Counted from the stretch's first letter, positions 25,682 to 34,575 are shown. The stretch: DNA of 64,000 bases from Roseiarcus sp963832305 (GCA_963832305.1 CAWHTU010000007.1:54968-118967), one strand, 5' to 3'. Notes: a model not told the origin generated them from the sequence alone. Numbers and translations: made by a program.

Positions 25682-25939
25682 ATGCTGAAGCTCATCTCCG
25701 CCGCGGTCGCCGCGCTCCTCTTCACCGTCGTTTCCGCTCGCGCCGATCAACAGGTTTGGGAGATGAAGGACTGGCCCGGCGACATTGACCTCATCCCATG
25801 CAGCGCATGGAGCAAATCCGCCGACGGGACGTGGGTCCTGCATGGCGCGGTCAAGCTCGGCTCGGAGACCCTCGACAACATCGGCGTCAAGGGCGACGCC
25901 GCCGCCCACAAGCTCGACCGGACCTGCGGGAAGAAGTGA
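25682..25939 (+). CDS. small exported protein of unknown function
   Basis: 85 residues. A clear signal peptide (MLKLISAAVAALLFTVVSAR, cleaved after ARA) is followed by a compact mature domain with two cysteines (IPCSAWSKSADG and DRTCGKK) that could form a disulfide in the periplasm. I do not recognise the family. ATG at 25682 is the first codon that gives a proper signal sequence. The next gene is convergent. Confidence 0.65.
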   Translation: MLKLISAAVAALLFTVVSARADQQVWEMKDWPGDIDLIPCSAWSKSADGTWVLHGAVKLGSETLDNIGVKGDAAAHKLDRTCGKK

Positions 25940-25994
25940 GTGTCGGCGGCGGCCGGCATCGCAGCTCCAGTAAGTTCAACACCCCATCGCGACT

Positions 25995-26546
25995 TCAGGC
26001 CGGCCAGGCATGAGCCTGAAACGGCGCCTCGAGCGGTCTCCTTGTCAGGCTTCCCGTGTAGTTCGTGATTGTCGACGCGGCGACCGCGGCGATAACCTCC
26101 AGCGCAAGCTCCTTGCTAAAGCCGGCGGCGACGAATTGATCGATGTCCGGGTCGTCGAGGCGACCGCGCTTTTCAATCAGGGTCTTCGCCAGCAACGAAA
26201 GCGCGGCGTGCTTCATGTCCTTCGGCAATCGGCGCTCGCGAATGGCCTCGACGTCTGCTCGATCGAGCCCCGCCTTGAGGCCCAAGGCGGTGTGGAAAGC
26301 GACCGCCCATGCGCATCCGTTAGTCACCGCGTCGGTCAGCAGCACGGTCTGGACCTGCGCTTCCGAGAAACTGCCGCCGTGCACATTTCCGAACAGGCCA
26401 ACCAGACTGTTGATGAGCACGGGAGAGTTCGCCATCACGCCCGCAATGTTCGGAATCATGCCGAAAGCCGCCTGCAGCTGATTCAGCGCGGGTTTCGAAG
26501 CTTCAGGCGCGGATTCCATCGTCAATATGGGAAGCAGCTGCGTCAT
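25995..26546 (-). CDS. carboxymuconolactone decarboxylase/AhpD family protein lacking the CxxC pair
   Basis: 183 residues from ATG 26546 (MTQLLPILTMESAPEASKPA). The CMD core is present: FGMIPNIAGVMANSPVLINS and SEAQVQTVLLTDAVTNGCAW. Where AhpD-like proteins have CxxC followed by histidine, this one reads NGCAWAVAFHT, so the second cysteine is alanine. Disulfide-based peroxidase activity is therefore unlikely. The histidine is kept. Function unknown; monocistronic. Confidence 0.82.
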   Translation of the reverse strand: MTQLLPILTMESAPEASKPALNQLQAAFGMIPNIAGVMANSPVLINSLVGLFGNVHGGSFSEAQVQTVLLTDAVTNGCAWAVAFHTALGLKAGLDRADVEAIRERRLPKDMKHAALSLLAKTLIEKRGRLDDPDIDQFVAAGFSKELALEVIAAVAASTITNYTGSLTRRPLEAPFQAHAWPA

Positions 26547-26769
26547 CGGATTTCGCCTTTCTGCACTGCCGCTTAGCCTCACAGATCGAGGCCAGACGGC
26601 CAAAACCCCCTTCTTCTCCGCCACCCAGCGCGGGGAGAGTCGCAGGTCTTGGAGTCAAAATTGAAGCGGAGTGCGAAGACGATCGCGTTTCACGGTTTAT
26701 GGCCATTCACAGAATGGCGGGAGCGACGGATTCTAGGTGGATTCCGGGATTGCGAATCTCGGCTTTCGC

Positions 26770-28107
26770 TCAGCCCGGTGCTTCGCCCGCGTCGCCGCCA
26801 AGAGGAATGAGTTCGATCCAGCTGACCGCTGCGCCGAGGCGGCGCTGATCGTCGTTCACTCCCAGGTCGGCGGGCCGGGCGGCGGCGACGCGGATCGCCA
26901 GCTGCACGTATGGAACGAATGATGTGTGGTCCGAGGGATTGATTTCACCGCTGACCATCCAGGTTCCATCCGCAGCCTTTTCCAGGCGCGTGGCGATCGG
27001 CGCGCCGTGGGCTTCGAGCGACAGCTCGCGGATCGACTGGTCCAGAACGGTCGCCAGCACGCGGATGTTGACGGCCATGCGCTGATCCGCCCGTATCGGC
27101 AGTTCGATGGTCGAACGCTCGCCGGCGCCCGTCCAACGGAAGGCGCCGAACTCAGGATGGTGCTCCATCTCCCACCATTCGACGCCAACCGGCTCCCGCT
27201 CGAGACCAAATCGCTGCGGTTGAGTCAGGGTGCTGAGCTGATCGGCCGGGAACCTGAGTTCGACGCCCTTGGCGACGCGGTTGACGCGAAAAATTTCGCC
27301 GGGCTGCAGGCTGTCGGTTTCGGGCATGCGGATGGTCCGCCACCGTCCCGCCGCCGCCATCGCCAGCACCCCGGTCAGCGCCTTCGCCACGAACCGGTCG
27401 CCGCCCCGCAGCGCCGCAAGGCATTGCTCTTGCTCCCGCGTCGATTTGATTTGGTAAGCGTTGCGGCGCGCCGCGGCGTTGAACTTGAACGCCGTGACCT
27501 CATTGCTCGGCGCGACGCCGCCTGCCCCCCGGACGCGTTGGAAGAAGTCGCAATCGGTCGGCAGACGGATCAACCGGGGATCGGTCCATCGACCGATCCG
27601 GTCCACCAGGGCGCGCCGATGAACGAGGGCTGAGGGCGGAACGAAATCGCTGTCGGAGCACCGCCCTTCTGCGAAGATGCCGGCGGTGTGGATGACTTCC
27701 GATCCGGTCGGGCCATACATGATCAGGCCGCCCACACCCGCGTGCGTGCCGGCGGCGCGCGCCGCGCAGACCGTGGATTCAAGATGTCGAGGCGCCCAGA
27801 TGTCGTCGTGGCCCAAATAGGCGATCCACTCGCCGCGAGCGGCGTCCAGGCCAGCATTGTTCGGACCGTACTGGCTGCCGGCGTTCTGCACCAGATTGAG
27901 CCAGCGGATACGGGCGTCGCCGAATGCAGCGACCGTGGCCTCGCTGTCGTCGGTGCAGGCGTCGCCGACAACGAGGACCTCGAAAGCCTGAAGCGTCTGC
28001 CCGAGCACTGAGCGGATGGCCAACCGGAGCGCTGCGCTCCAGTTGAAGGTGGCGATGATCACGCTGACCAGAGGCGATGGGCCAAACGTCGGCGCCGGCG
28101 TCACCAT
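26770..28107 (-). CDS. family 2 glycosyltransferase with C-terminal accessory domain
   Basis: 445 residues from ATG 28107; the frame is open back to 28146. The GT-A domain (about 1-240) has VSVIIATFNWSAALRLAIRS, VLVVGDACTDDSEATVAAFG and GEWIAYLGHDDIWAPRHLES (HDD as metal site). The C-terminal 200 residues form a separate, beta-rich domain with no recognised name. Start and stop codons overlap the upstream epimerase-like gene (ATGGTGA), so the two are translationally coupled and probably act on the same glycan. Confidence 0.88.
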   Translation of the reverse strand: MVTPAPTFGPSPLVSVIIATFNWSAALRLAIRSVLGQTLQAFEVLVVGDACTDDSEATVAAFGDARIRWLNLVQNAGSQYGPNNAGLDAARGEWIAYLGHDDIWAPRHLESTVCAARAAGTHAGVGGLIMYGPTGSEVIHTAGIFAEGRCSDSDFVPPSALVHRRALVDRIGRWTDPRLIRLPTDCDFFQRVRGAGGVAPSNEVTAFKFNAAARRNAYQIKSTREQEQCLAALRGGDRFVAKALTGVLAMAAAGRWRTIRMPETDSLQPGEIFRVNRVAKGVELRFPADQLSTLTQPQRFGLEREPVGVEWWEMEHHPEFGAFRWTGAGERSTIELPIRADQRMAVNIRVLATVLDQSIRELSLEAHGAPIATRLEKAADGTWMVSGEINPSDHTSFVPYVQLAIRVAAARPADLGVNDDQRRLGAAVSWIELIPLGGDAGEAPG

Positions 28108-28646
28108 CGATGTGGGATCAGGTCCGTCGCTCGCGTGCTGTCCCACGGCAGGTCGAGCGCGTCGGGGGCTTCGTAGTCGTACATGTGGTCGGGCATATTG
28201 ATGATCGTCGCCTCGGCGTCGCCGATGTTCTTCCAGCCATGGTACAGGTTGGGTGGGATGACGAGCAGCCCCGGACTGCGCTCGCTGACCAGGAGTTCGT
28301 TCAATTGCCCTCTTGTCGGCGAGTCCGCGCGTCCGTCGAACACGGCGAACCGGATCAGTCCCGAGACCACGAACAGCCTGTCGGTGTTACGCTGGTGCAG
28401 ACCCCAGGCGCGCACATGGCCGGGCAGGGTGGTGGTGACATGGACCTGGACCACCGGCGCGGTGACGATCGGCCAGTCGGAGCGGACGACCTCGACTAGA
28501 TGACCGTCCTCATGGGCGACCGGTCGGGTGGGCCGAAACATCAGGCCCTCTATCGACAGCCGCGACAACTCACCGGATGCGGCGACCGCCGATTGCTTGG
28601 CCACGAGCTGGTCGCGACCGATCAGTTGGTCAACCACGCGCTGCAA
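28101..28646 (-). CDS. dTDP-4-dehydrorhamnose 3,5-epimerase-like protein
   Basis: 181 residues, RmlC-like cupin. Blocks include LSIEGLMFRPTRPVAHEDGH, LVEVVRSDW, HVTTTLPGHVRAWGLHQRNT and DRLFVVSGLIRFAVFDGRAD. IPPNLYHGWKNIGDAEATII, where the catalytic-region histidine sits in YHGWKN, is also present. Epimerises a nucleotide-linked 4-keto sugar, or is a sugar-cupin of related type; rmlABD are not nearby, so the sugar is unknown. The start is taken as TTG 28646, the farthest that keeps the family N terminus; this is uncertain. Confidence 0.83.
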   Translation of the reverse strand: MQRVVDQLIGRDQLVAKQSAVAASGELSRLSIEGLMFRPTRPVAHEDGHLVEVVRSDWPIVTAPVVQVHVTTTLPGHVRAWGLHQRNTDRLFVVSGLIRFAVFDGRADSPTRGQLNELLVSERSPGLLVIPPNLYHGWKNIGDAEATIINMPDHMYDYEAPDALDLPWDSTRATDLIPHRW

Positions 28647-29317
28647 CTCCGCCTTCGCTCGCCAGACAATTCAGGCCGCATCCGCCGGATGACCGGTGAG
28701 CCATCGGAAGCCTGCCCCAACCTTAGGTTTCCGACAAGCAGCAATCGTCGCGGGCCATTCGCCAGGGATCGGCAAAGGGACTTCTCGGAACGGCGGCCTC
28801 GCCGTCGCGCTGATGCGCCCGTCCGCCAGGGCAATATCCGTTCAATAACCGAGCCGGGCGCGATAGTCTGCGGCGTTGTGGCCACAAGGCGCGGCGGATG
28901 GTTTCCTCCAAGCCGAAGCCGCAACGTTGGCCGGGCTACTGGACCGGCGGGTCTCCGACAACTGGCGCCATGCTGCCTCTCGCCTCGGCCGCTCGATGGC
29001 GCGGGCCGGCGTCACGTCGCGCGCCGACCTGCCTGGAGGGCGAGAGATCTAGTCTGCACGATTTAGCTTTTCGAAAAACAGAATCTGTGCTACATGTTTC
29101 TGATGACCGGCCGTGACTATGCCCCCAATTCACCGCGGCGCCGGCGCGACCCCAGGCGCACGGTGGGCAGAGGTCGAGAAATCGAGGCGGAACTCCTTGA
29201 AAAGGCTTATTCGGCGGAAGCCATTTCCTTGGATTCTTCTTCCATCGGCTTTGGTTTTGCTTCCCGATAGTCTTTGATTTTGCTTCCAAAGTCTTTGATT
29301 TGCTTCCCCTGGCGTGA
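28647..29317. other. 670-base gap with repetitive element copy B
   Basis: No reading frame here has family similarity. The right part, 29198-29310, resembles the repeat at 16945-17075 (shared TTGAAAAGGCTT-ATTCGG and TTTCCTTGGATT). It also contains three imperfect tandem units of about 20 bases at 29248-29309 (GGCTTTGGTTTTGCTTCCC, GTCTTTGATTTTGCTTCC, GTCTTTGATTTGCTTCCCC), directly after the smr stop on the minus strand. The rest (28647-29190) shows nothing I can interpret. Confidence 0.5.
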
Positions 29318-29887
29318 CTACTCCCGAGCCGGGGCCTGAAGGCGCCTCAGCCGCACGTAGAGCGCGCCCGACCCGCCGTGGGCGCGTCCGGCCTCCTCGA
29401 AGCCGAGCACGACGGAGCGCAGATCGCCCTCGCGCAACCAGTGCGGGGCGAGGCGCCGGAGCACGCCGCGTTCGCTGGTCCACGGGCCTGTCTCGCCCAG
29501 CGGGCCGCCCTTGCCGGTGACGACGATCACCAGCCTCGCGCCGCGCGCCTGCGAATGGCGGAGGAACCCGCGCAGCGCTTGATGCGCCTCGGCCTGGGTG
29601 AGCCCATGCAGATCGAGGGCGGCGTCGATCGCACCGCGTCCGCGGGAGAGTTCGCGCTTGAGGCGCCGGTCGACCCTCGTGAGCGGCGGGATGGACTGCT
29701 TCGGCGGGCGGGACTCGGCCACGGCCGGCGCCGGAGCGGGGGCCGGCTCGCCGACACGAGGCTGAGACGGCGTCGGCAGCGCCGCGCCGCGGCGTTGCTC
29801 AACTCCGCGCGCGACCTCGGTCCAGAGCGCGATCTCCTCGTCGCTCAAGCGTCTCAGGCGATGCGGCCGATACGGCGCCTCCTTCAC
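29318..29887 (-). CDS. Smr/MutS2-like domain protein
   Basis: 189 residues from GTG 29887, overlapping the mltA stop by four bases (GTGA). A proline-rich N-terminal linker is followed by the Smr domain: AALDLHGLTQAEAHQALRGF (the LDLHG motif) and GARLVIVVTGKGG (TGKG). The end, GGSGALYVRLRRL, is the usual GGxGALYVxLRR. Small Smr proteins are nucleases acting on nucleic acids. In alphaproteobacteria smr commonly follows mltA, as here. Confidence 0.93.
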   Translation of the reverse strand: MKEAPYRPHRLRRLSDEEIALWTEVARGVEQRRGAALPTPSQPRVGEPAPAPAPAVAESRPPKQSIPPLTRVDRRLKRELSRGRGAIDAALDLHGLTQAEAHQALRGFLRHSQARGARLVIVVTGKGGPLGETGPWTSERGVLRRLAPHWLREGDLRSVVLGFEEAGRAHGGSGALYVRLRRLQAPARE

Positions 29888-30963
29888 GGCTCATCTCCAC
29901 GCGGCAAGAGTACGACGAGTTCGCCCTTGTGCCTGATGGCGCCGGCGCGCGCGCCTGCCGCCTCGCCGCTGCCGAAGAAGAGGTCGGCTCGGGCTGCGCC
30001 GACAATCGCGGACCCAGTATCCTGGGCGATCATGAGCCGTCGGAACGCCTGCGGCGTCTCGTCCCCCCACGGCAATTCAGCGTCAATCCAGAACGGCAGG
30101 CCGTAGGCCCAGATCGTACGGTCGACCGCGATCGAGCGCAGCGGGGTCAGCGCAACGCCAGCGCCGGCGACCGGACCGAGCAGAGGGTCGAAATCGTCGG
30201 CGAGCTTGAAGAAAACGAACGAGCGATTGCGCCGCATCAACTCCAATCCCCGCTCGAGGTCGCCGCGCAGCCACGCCTTGAGGGTCGAGAGCGACATGGC
30301 GCTCTCGGCGATCTCTCCAGACTCGATCAGGATCCGTCCGATCGACGTGTAGGGCAAGCCGTTGCGTCCGTCGTAGGCGAGGCGCGCGCGCCGTCCGTCG
30401 GGAAATTCGACCTGAGCTGAGCCCTGCACCTGAATGAGGAAGGCCTCGACGGCGTCGCGCACCCATACAACGGGGTCGAGGCGCTCCGCCTCGATCTGCG
30501 CCCGGTCGGGGTAGGGGACAAGCGAGCCGTCGGAGAGGCGCCTCGCGCCGCTCACTCCCTCGGGGAATCCCGCCGGGGCCGCATCGGGAGGAAAGCTGAC
30601 GAGATCGGCCGGCCGCGCTAGGATGGGCCAGCGGAGTTCGTCCGTCTTGACCATCGAAGCCGGAACGCAGGGTTCATAATATCCGGTCAGAAATCCTGTC
30701 CCGTTTTCGGGAGTGATCCGAAAAGGTCGAAACCGTGTCTCGAAGAACCGCTGCGCATCGTGCCGGGCCGAGAGGGTCGCGCCGACGGCTCCTCGGGCAG
30801 CCGCGATCAATCCGGGTGAAGCCGACCGGGCCGGCCGCGGACTCGCTCGACCCGCGGCCAAGTTGAGCGCCGAGCGCTCGAAAGCGCCGAGCGCCGCCAA
30901 GTGGTCGTCATCATTCCAGCCCGCGAGGCTTTCGAATCCGAGCGTTTCGAGGAGGGCTCGCAC
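29884..30963 (-). CDS. mltA: membrane-bound lytic murein transglycosylase A
   Basis: 359 residues from GTG 30963. The MltA/3D double-psi barrel is evident: FLTGYYEPCVPASM, RAQIEAERLDPVVWVRDAVE, EAFLIQVQGSAQVEF, RLAYDGRNGLPYTSIGRILI and MRRNRSFVFFKLADD. MIAQDTGSAIVGAARADLFF carries the catalytic Asp. Cleaves peptidoglycan glycan strands to 1,6-anhydro ends. No lipobox is obvious at the chosen start. Flanked by timA (six bases upstream) and smr (overlapping), so a three-gene operon. Confidence 0.94.
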   Translation of the reverse strand: MRALLETLGFESLAGWNDDDHLAALGAFERSALNLAAGRASPRPARSASPGLIAAARGAVGATLSARHDAQRFFETRFRPFRITPENGTGFLTGYYEPCVPASMVKTDELRWPILARPADLVSFPPDAAPAGFPEGVSGARRLSDGSLVPYPDRAQIEAERLDPVVWVRDAVEAFLIQVQGSAQVEFPDGRRARLAYDGRNGLPYTSIGRILIESGEIAESAMSLSTLKAWLRGDLERGLELMRRNRSFVFFKLADDFDPLLGPVAGAGVALTPLRSIAVDRTIWAYGLPFWIDAELPWGDETPQAFRRLMIAQDTGSAIVGAARADLFFGSGEAAGARAGAIRHKGELVVLLPRGDEP

Positions 30964-30969
30964 CGCGAT

Positions 30970-31683
30970 TTAGTGTTGTGGGGCGGCTCCGCTCTCTGAC
31001 TCGGTCGCGGTCAGCATCCAATTGGGGTTGCGCGAGCGAATGTCACGGGCGAAAGTCCATAAATCGATATGATCAGCCACGGCGTTTGGCGATCCGTCGA
31101 CGACTGCGCCTTGGGAGTCGCGGGTAACGGAGGCGAGCTTGGCGGCAAAACGAACTTTGAGCTGCGCCATAGTGTCGGCGAGTTGAGCCCCGACAATAGT
31201 AGCGTCGTCGATCGACACGACGGTCGTCGTCATTGTTTGTCCCGCCGCCGCGCGGCTGCGAATTGCGTTGTCGAAATTGGCGAAAGCATCGGGCGTCACA
31301 AGATTGCGCAACATCGCCGTATCGCCGGCGGCAAAGGCATGAACGACCATGTCGTAAGCAATCCGCGCGCCGGAAAGAAAGCCCTGCGGCGAGAAGCTGC
31401 TATCGGCCGTAGCGACGGCGTCGAGTCCGGTCCAGACCGTCGGGTTGGCGTCGGCGACTCCCTTCCAGCGATCCGCGGCAGGCTGCGGAGCGAGCACGGG
31501 CGCCGCCCCTTCCGGCTGCGTGACCGGCGCAGCCGAAGGCGCCGGGACTCGGCGCAACGGAGCGAGAAGGCCGCCCGGCGGACGCTCGGAATCCTGGCGC
31601 ACGCCAAGCACTGAGCGTAGCTTGTAAGCGACGAACAAGGCGACAAGCGCAAATATGACGGTCGGTAGGTCAATCTCCGGCAT
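30970..31683 (-). CDS. timA: Tim44/TimA family adaptor protein
   Basis: 237 residues from ATG 31683 (MPEIDLPTVIFALVALFVAY). One N-terminal membrane anchor, KLRSVLG, an alanine/proline linker, then the Tim44-like domain: FLSGARIAYDMVVHAFAAGD, LRNLVTPDAFANFDNAI, ending DLWTFARDIRSRNPNWMLTA with DIRSxNPNW, a hallmark of alphaproteobacterial Tim44 relatives. Thought to be an inner-membrane adaptor, ancestral to the mitochondrial import component. First gene of the timA-mltA-smr operon. Confidence 0.92.
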   Translation of the reverse strand: MPEIDLPTVIFALVALFVAYKLRSVLGVRQDSERPPGGLLAPLRRVPAPSAAPVTQPEGAAPVLAPQPAADRWKGVADANPTVWTGLDAVATADSSFSPQGFLSGARIAYDMVVHAFAAGDTAMLRNLVTPDAFANFDNAIRSRAAAGQTMTTTVVSIDDATIVGAQLADTMAQLKVRFAAKLASVTRDSQGAVVDGSPNAVADHIDLWTFARDIRSRNPNWMLTATESESGAAPQH

Positions 31684-31859
31684 CGCTGTTAAGCTCCTTG
31701 CTGCCTGCGGCAAAGCGTCCCGCCGGCGACGCGCCGGTCACATACCTAGGCGCAGGCAAGCGTTTTGGCTAGGAGCAGGTCCGACGAGGGGCCCGTTCGA
31801 AAGCTCGCGAGACCGGCGAGGGCGGAGCGATCCGCGGCCTCAGGAGCGCAAAAAATGCG

Positions 31860-32858
31860 GTGCGACGCGGCGTGAAGAGTGCGGATTTGATTGGCGTCGC
31901 GGGCGCGGGCGCCTGGGGCATGGCGCTCGCCAACGCAGCCGCCGCCGCCGGCAGAAGAGTCGTCCTCTGGGGCCGGGACGAGATGCGCATGGGCGCCGTA
32001 GCAGCGACTCGGCGCAGCGATCGGCTTCCTGGCGTCGTTTTATCGCCTGCGGTCGAAGCCACCTCGGATCCGGACCGTCTCGCGCTGTGCGATGCGATTC
32101 TGGTGGCGACGCCGGCTCAATCGAGCCGCGAAATGGCGACGCGGCTGGCTGGGATTGCGGGATCCGCGCCGCTCGTGTCCTGCGCCAAGGGCATTGAACG
32201 GGTCACCCATGCCTTCATGACCGAGGTCCTGGGCCAAGCGGCGCCCGGGCGACAGACGGCCATTCTCTCCGGGCCCTCTTTTGCCGCGGACGTCGCTGCG
32301 GGGCTTCCGACAGCGGTGACGCTGGCCTCGGTCGATGAGGGTCTCGCGCGGGCCCTCTGCGACGCGCTTCGCGGACCAAACCTGCGCCTCTATCATTCCA
32401 CCGACGTTCGCGGCGTCGAGATCGGCGGCGCGGCCAAGAACGTGCTTGCGATCGCCTGCGGCGTAGCGGCCGGTCACGGCCTGGGAGCAAGCGCGGTCGC
32501 CGCCTTGATCGCGCGCGGTTTCGCCGAACTGCGCCGTTTCGGCGAGGCTTTCGGGGCGCGAGGGTCGACGTTGATGGGGCTTTCCGGGCTCGGCGATCTG
32601 GTGCTGACCTGCTTCTCGCCGCAATCGCGCAACTTTGCCTTCGGCCAGGCGCTCGGGCGAGGTGTGAGCGTGGCGGAAGCGCGTGAGGGCAGGCTCGCCG
32701 AAGGCGTCTTCACCGCCCTTGCGCTGATCGAGTTGGCGCGCGAGCGCGGCGTTGAAATGCCGATCGCCAGTTGCGTCGAGGGGCTGATCGAGGGCTCGCT
32801 GGACGTGTCGGGCGCTGTCGGCGCGTTGCTGGGACGACCGCCGAAGGGGGAAGAATGA
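31860..32858 (+). CDS. gpsA: NAD(P)-dependent glycerol-3-phosphate dehydrogenase
   Basis: 332 residues from GTG 31860; GTG 31872 is an alternative. The NAD motif is VAGAGAWGMALANAAAAAGR. Catalytic and substrate features are GIERVTHAFMTEVL, ILSGPSFAADVAAGLPTAVT, EIGGAAKNVLAIACGVAAG (the lysine), and MGLSGLGDLVLTCFSPQSRN. Makes sn-glycerol-3-phosphate for phospholipids. Divergent from timA; the intergenic 176 bases should hold both promoters. Normally followed by an EVE-domain gene, which here is broken. Confidence 0.95.
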   Translation: MRRGVKSADLIGVAGAGAWGMALANAAAAAGRRVVLWGRDEMRMGAVAATRRSDRLPGVVLSPAVEATSDPDRLALCDAILVATPAQSSREMATRLAGIAGSAPLVSCAKGIERVTHAFMTEVLGQAAPGRQTAILSGPSFAADVAAGLPTAVTLASVDEGLARALCDALRGPNLRLYHSTDVRGVEIGGAAKNVLAIACGVAAGHGLGASAVAALIARGFAELRRFGEAFGARGSTLMGLSGLGDLVLTCFSPQSRNFAFGQALGRGVSVAEAREGRLAEGVFTALALIELARERGVEMPIASCVEGLIEGSLDVSGAVGALLGRPPKGEE

Positions 32859-33003
32859 GGGGTGCGCTTTGCAATCCGGGCGCGCCTCGCTTATGGCGAG
32901 AAGGCCGCCTGCGTCGATTCGACGCACAGTCCGGAACCGCGCCAGAACCGCTCCTCGCGCCGTCAGCGTGACATCCCGGCGCGCAAACGACTGGAGTGAG
33001 GCC

Positions 33004-33057
33004 ATGGCGCACTGGCTGTTCATTTGGCGCTGGGGCTGGACAGCGAGTGACGCGTAG
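33004..33057 (+). pseudogene. 5' remnant of an EVE-domain protein gene
   Basis: ATG 33004 reads MAHWLF, the exact opening of EVE-domain proteins (MAHWLFKSEP), then changes to an unrelated IWRWGWTASDA and stops. EVE genes commonly follow gpsA in this group. The break at about 33022 lies 170 bases before an integrase gene, so the element to the right probably disrupted the gene. The remaining part of the EVE gene is not in the window. Confidence 0.6.
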
Positions 33058-33154
33058 TGACATTTTACACTGGGAGTCCCTTGGGTTGTCTTGGTTTTTG
33101 CGTTTCCGCCCCCTACATGACGGGATAGCGCGGGACAGGCAGTAACAAGGCAAC

Positions 33155-33186
33155 CTGCTTACCCCGCAGGCGCACGGGGCAAGCAG
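33155..33186 (+). promoter_or_regulatory. strong inverted repeat before the integrase start
   Basis: CTGCTTaCCCCG and CGGGGcAAGCAG pair over 11 of 12 positions around an 8-base loop, ending six bases before the integrase ATG. It could fold over the ribosome-binding region and dampen translation, or mark a recombinase or excisionase binding site. No better ribosome site is visible. Confidence 0.55.
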
Positions 33187-33192
33187 AACATC

Positions 33193-34575
33193 ATGAAGAA
33201 AACTCTCACACCGGCGGGGATCGACGCCCTCAAGCCGGGCGACAAGCGGCTTGAAATCTCGGACGACAAACTTCCGGCGCTTAGGCTCGTCGTTCAGCCA
33301 TCCGGCGCTCGGTCATGGGCTCTCCGGTATCGGTTCAAAGGCCGGAACGCGAAGTTGACGATCGGCCGATATCCCATCGTTGAACTCGCCGCCGCGCGCA
33401 TTCAGGCCAAGCTGGCCTTGGCGAAGGTCGCGACCGGCACGGACCCGGCCGCCGAGAAGCGGCAGTCGACGGCGGAAGCGAAGGCGAAAGTCGTCGCTGA
33501 AAATCCGCCCGACCTTGTCGAGGCGGTCGCAGCCCAATTCGTCGAGATGCACGCCAAGCGCAAGACGCGACGGCGGTCGTGGATGGAGACGGAGCGCGTC
33601 ATTGCCCACGATGTTTTGCCCTACTGGCGCAGCAAACGGCTCAGCGCGATCACCCGCGCCGACGTTCATGCGCTCATCGACAAGGTCATCGCCCGCGACA
33701 AGCCGGTGCTGGCGAACAGGCTTTTGGGTACCCTGAAGACGTTGGGCCGCTGGGCTGTCGACCGTGGCGTTATCGAGCGGAATCCCTTTGCGGATATCCG
33801 CCCTCCCTCGCCGTCAACGAGCCGGGATCGCGTGCTTGACGACAGGGAGACCGCGACGCTGCTGGCGGTTCTCGACGGCGAGGTTTATCCGGTCGCGCCT
33901 CTGGTCAAGTTGCTGCTTCTCGTCGGAGGCCGCCGCAACGAGATCGCGCGGATGACGTGGTCGGAACTCGACCTCGACAACGGTAGGGTCTGGCGCTTGC
34001 CAGCGTCGCGGTCGAAGAACGGCCGCGAGCACACATTGCCCTTGCCGAACGACGCGATCGACCTCCTGCGCAACCTGCCCCGGTTCGAGGGGAATCCCCA
34101 CGTCTTCACATTCGGAGGGGCGGGGCCAGTCGCGAACTTCAAGTTCATGGCGCGGCTCGACAAGGCGATGGCGAAGCTCGACGGGCCGGTCGCGCGGTGG
34201 ACGTTGCATGACCTGCGACGGACGCTGGCGACGAACCTTCAACGTCTCGGCGTCAGGCTGGAGGTCACGGAAAGCGTGTTGGGCCACGTCTCCGGCTCGC
34301 GCGGGGGAATCGTCGGCGTCTATCAGCGGCACACGTTCGGACCCGAGAAGAAGGCCGCGCTGGAAGCGTGGGCGCTGGTAGTGGGAGCAATTGTCGACGG
34401 CGCTTCTCCGGAGAAGCTAGCAAAGATACGCGAGCAGGCGCTCCAGTTCGCCACGGGCCTGAAGGGAAGCCCCGACGAAAGACGCACGCAAATACGGAAG
34501 TCGCTGGAGCGCATCGACGCGCAGGTCAGAGGCGAAGTTGAGACAAACATCGTCGAGTTGGAGGCGTGGCGATGA
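33193..34575 (+). CDS. P4-type tyrosine recombinase/integrase
   Basis: 460 residues. The N-terminal DUF4102-type arm-binding domain is MKKTLTPAGIDALKPGDKRL followed by LRYRFKGRNAKLTIGRYP. A SAM-like core domain spans about 110-205 and the catalytic domain about 215-390. Active-site residues are Arg247 (GGRRNE), His339-Arg342 (LHDLRRT), His365 (LGHVSG) and Tyr377 (VYQRH), all present. A C-terminal extension of about 70 residues is unusual. Such enzymes integrate genomic islands, usually at tRNA genes, but no tRNA is visible here. It abuts a truncated EVE gene on the left. Confidence 0.93.
   Translation: MKKTLTPAGIDALKPGDKRLEISDDKLPALRLVVQPSGARSWALRYRFKGRNAKLTIGRYPIVELAAARIQAKLALAKVATGTDPAAEKRQSTAEAKAKVVAENPPDLVEAVAAQFVEMHAKRKTRRRSWMETERVIAHDVLPYWRSKRLSAITRADVHALIDKVIARDKPVLANRLLGTLKTLGRWAVDRGVIERNPFADIRPPSPSTSRDRVLDDRETATLLAVLDGEVYPVAPLVKLLLLVGGRRNEIARMTWSELDLDNGRVWRLPASRSKNGREHTLPLPNDAIDLLRNLPRFEGNPHVFTFGGAGPVANFKFMARLDKAMAKLDGPVARWTLHDLRRTLATNLQRLGVRLEVTESVLGHVSGSRGGIVGVYQRHTFGPEKKAALEAWALVVGAIVDGASPEKLAKIREQALQFATGLKGSPDERRTQIRKSLERIDAQVRGEVETNIVELEAWR

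Noticed and set aside
28647..29190. Frames on both strands upstream of the epimerase-like gene
   Set aside because: No family resemblance, no ribosome site, mutually overlapping; no gene claimed.
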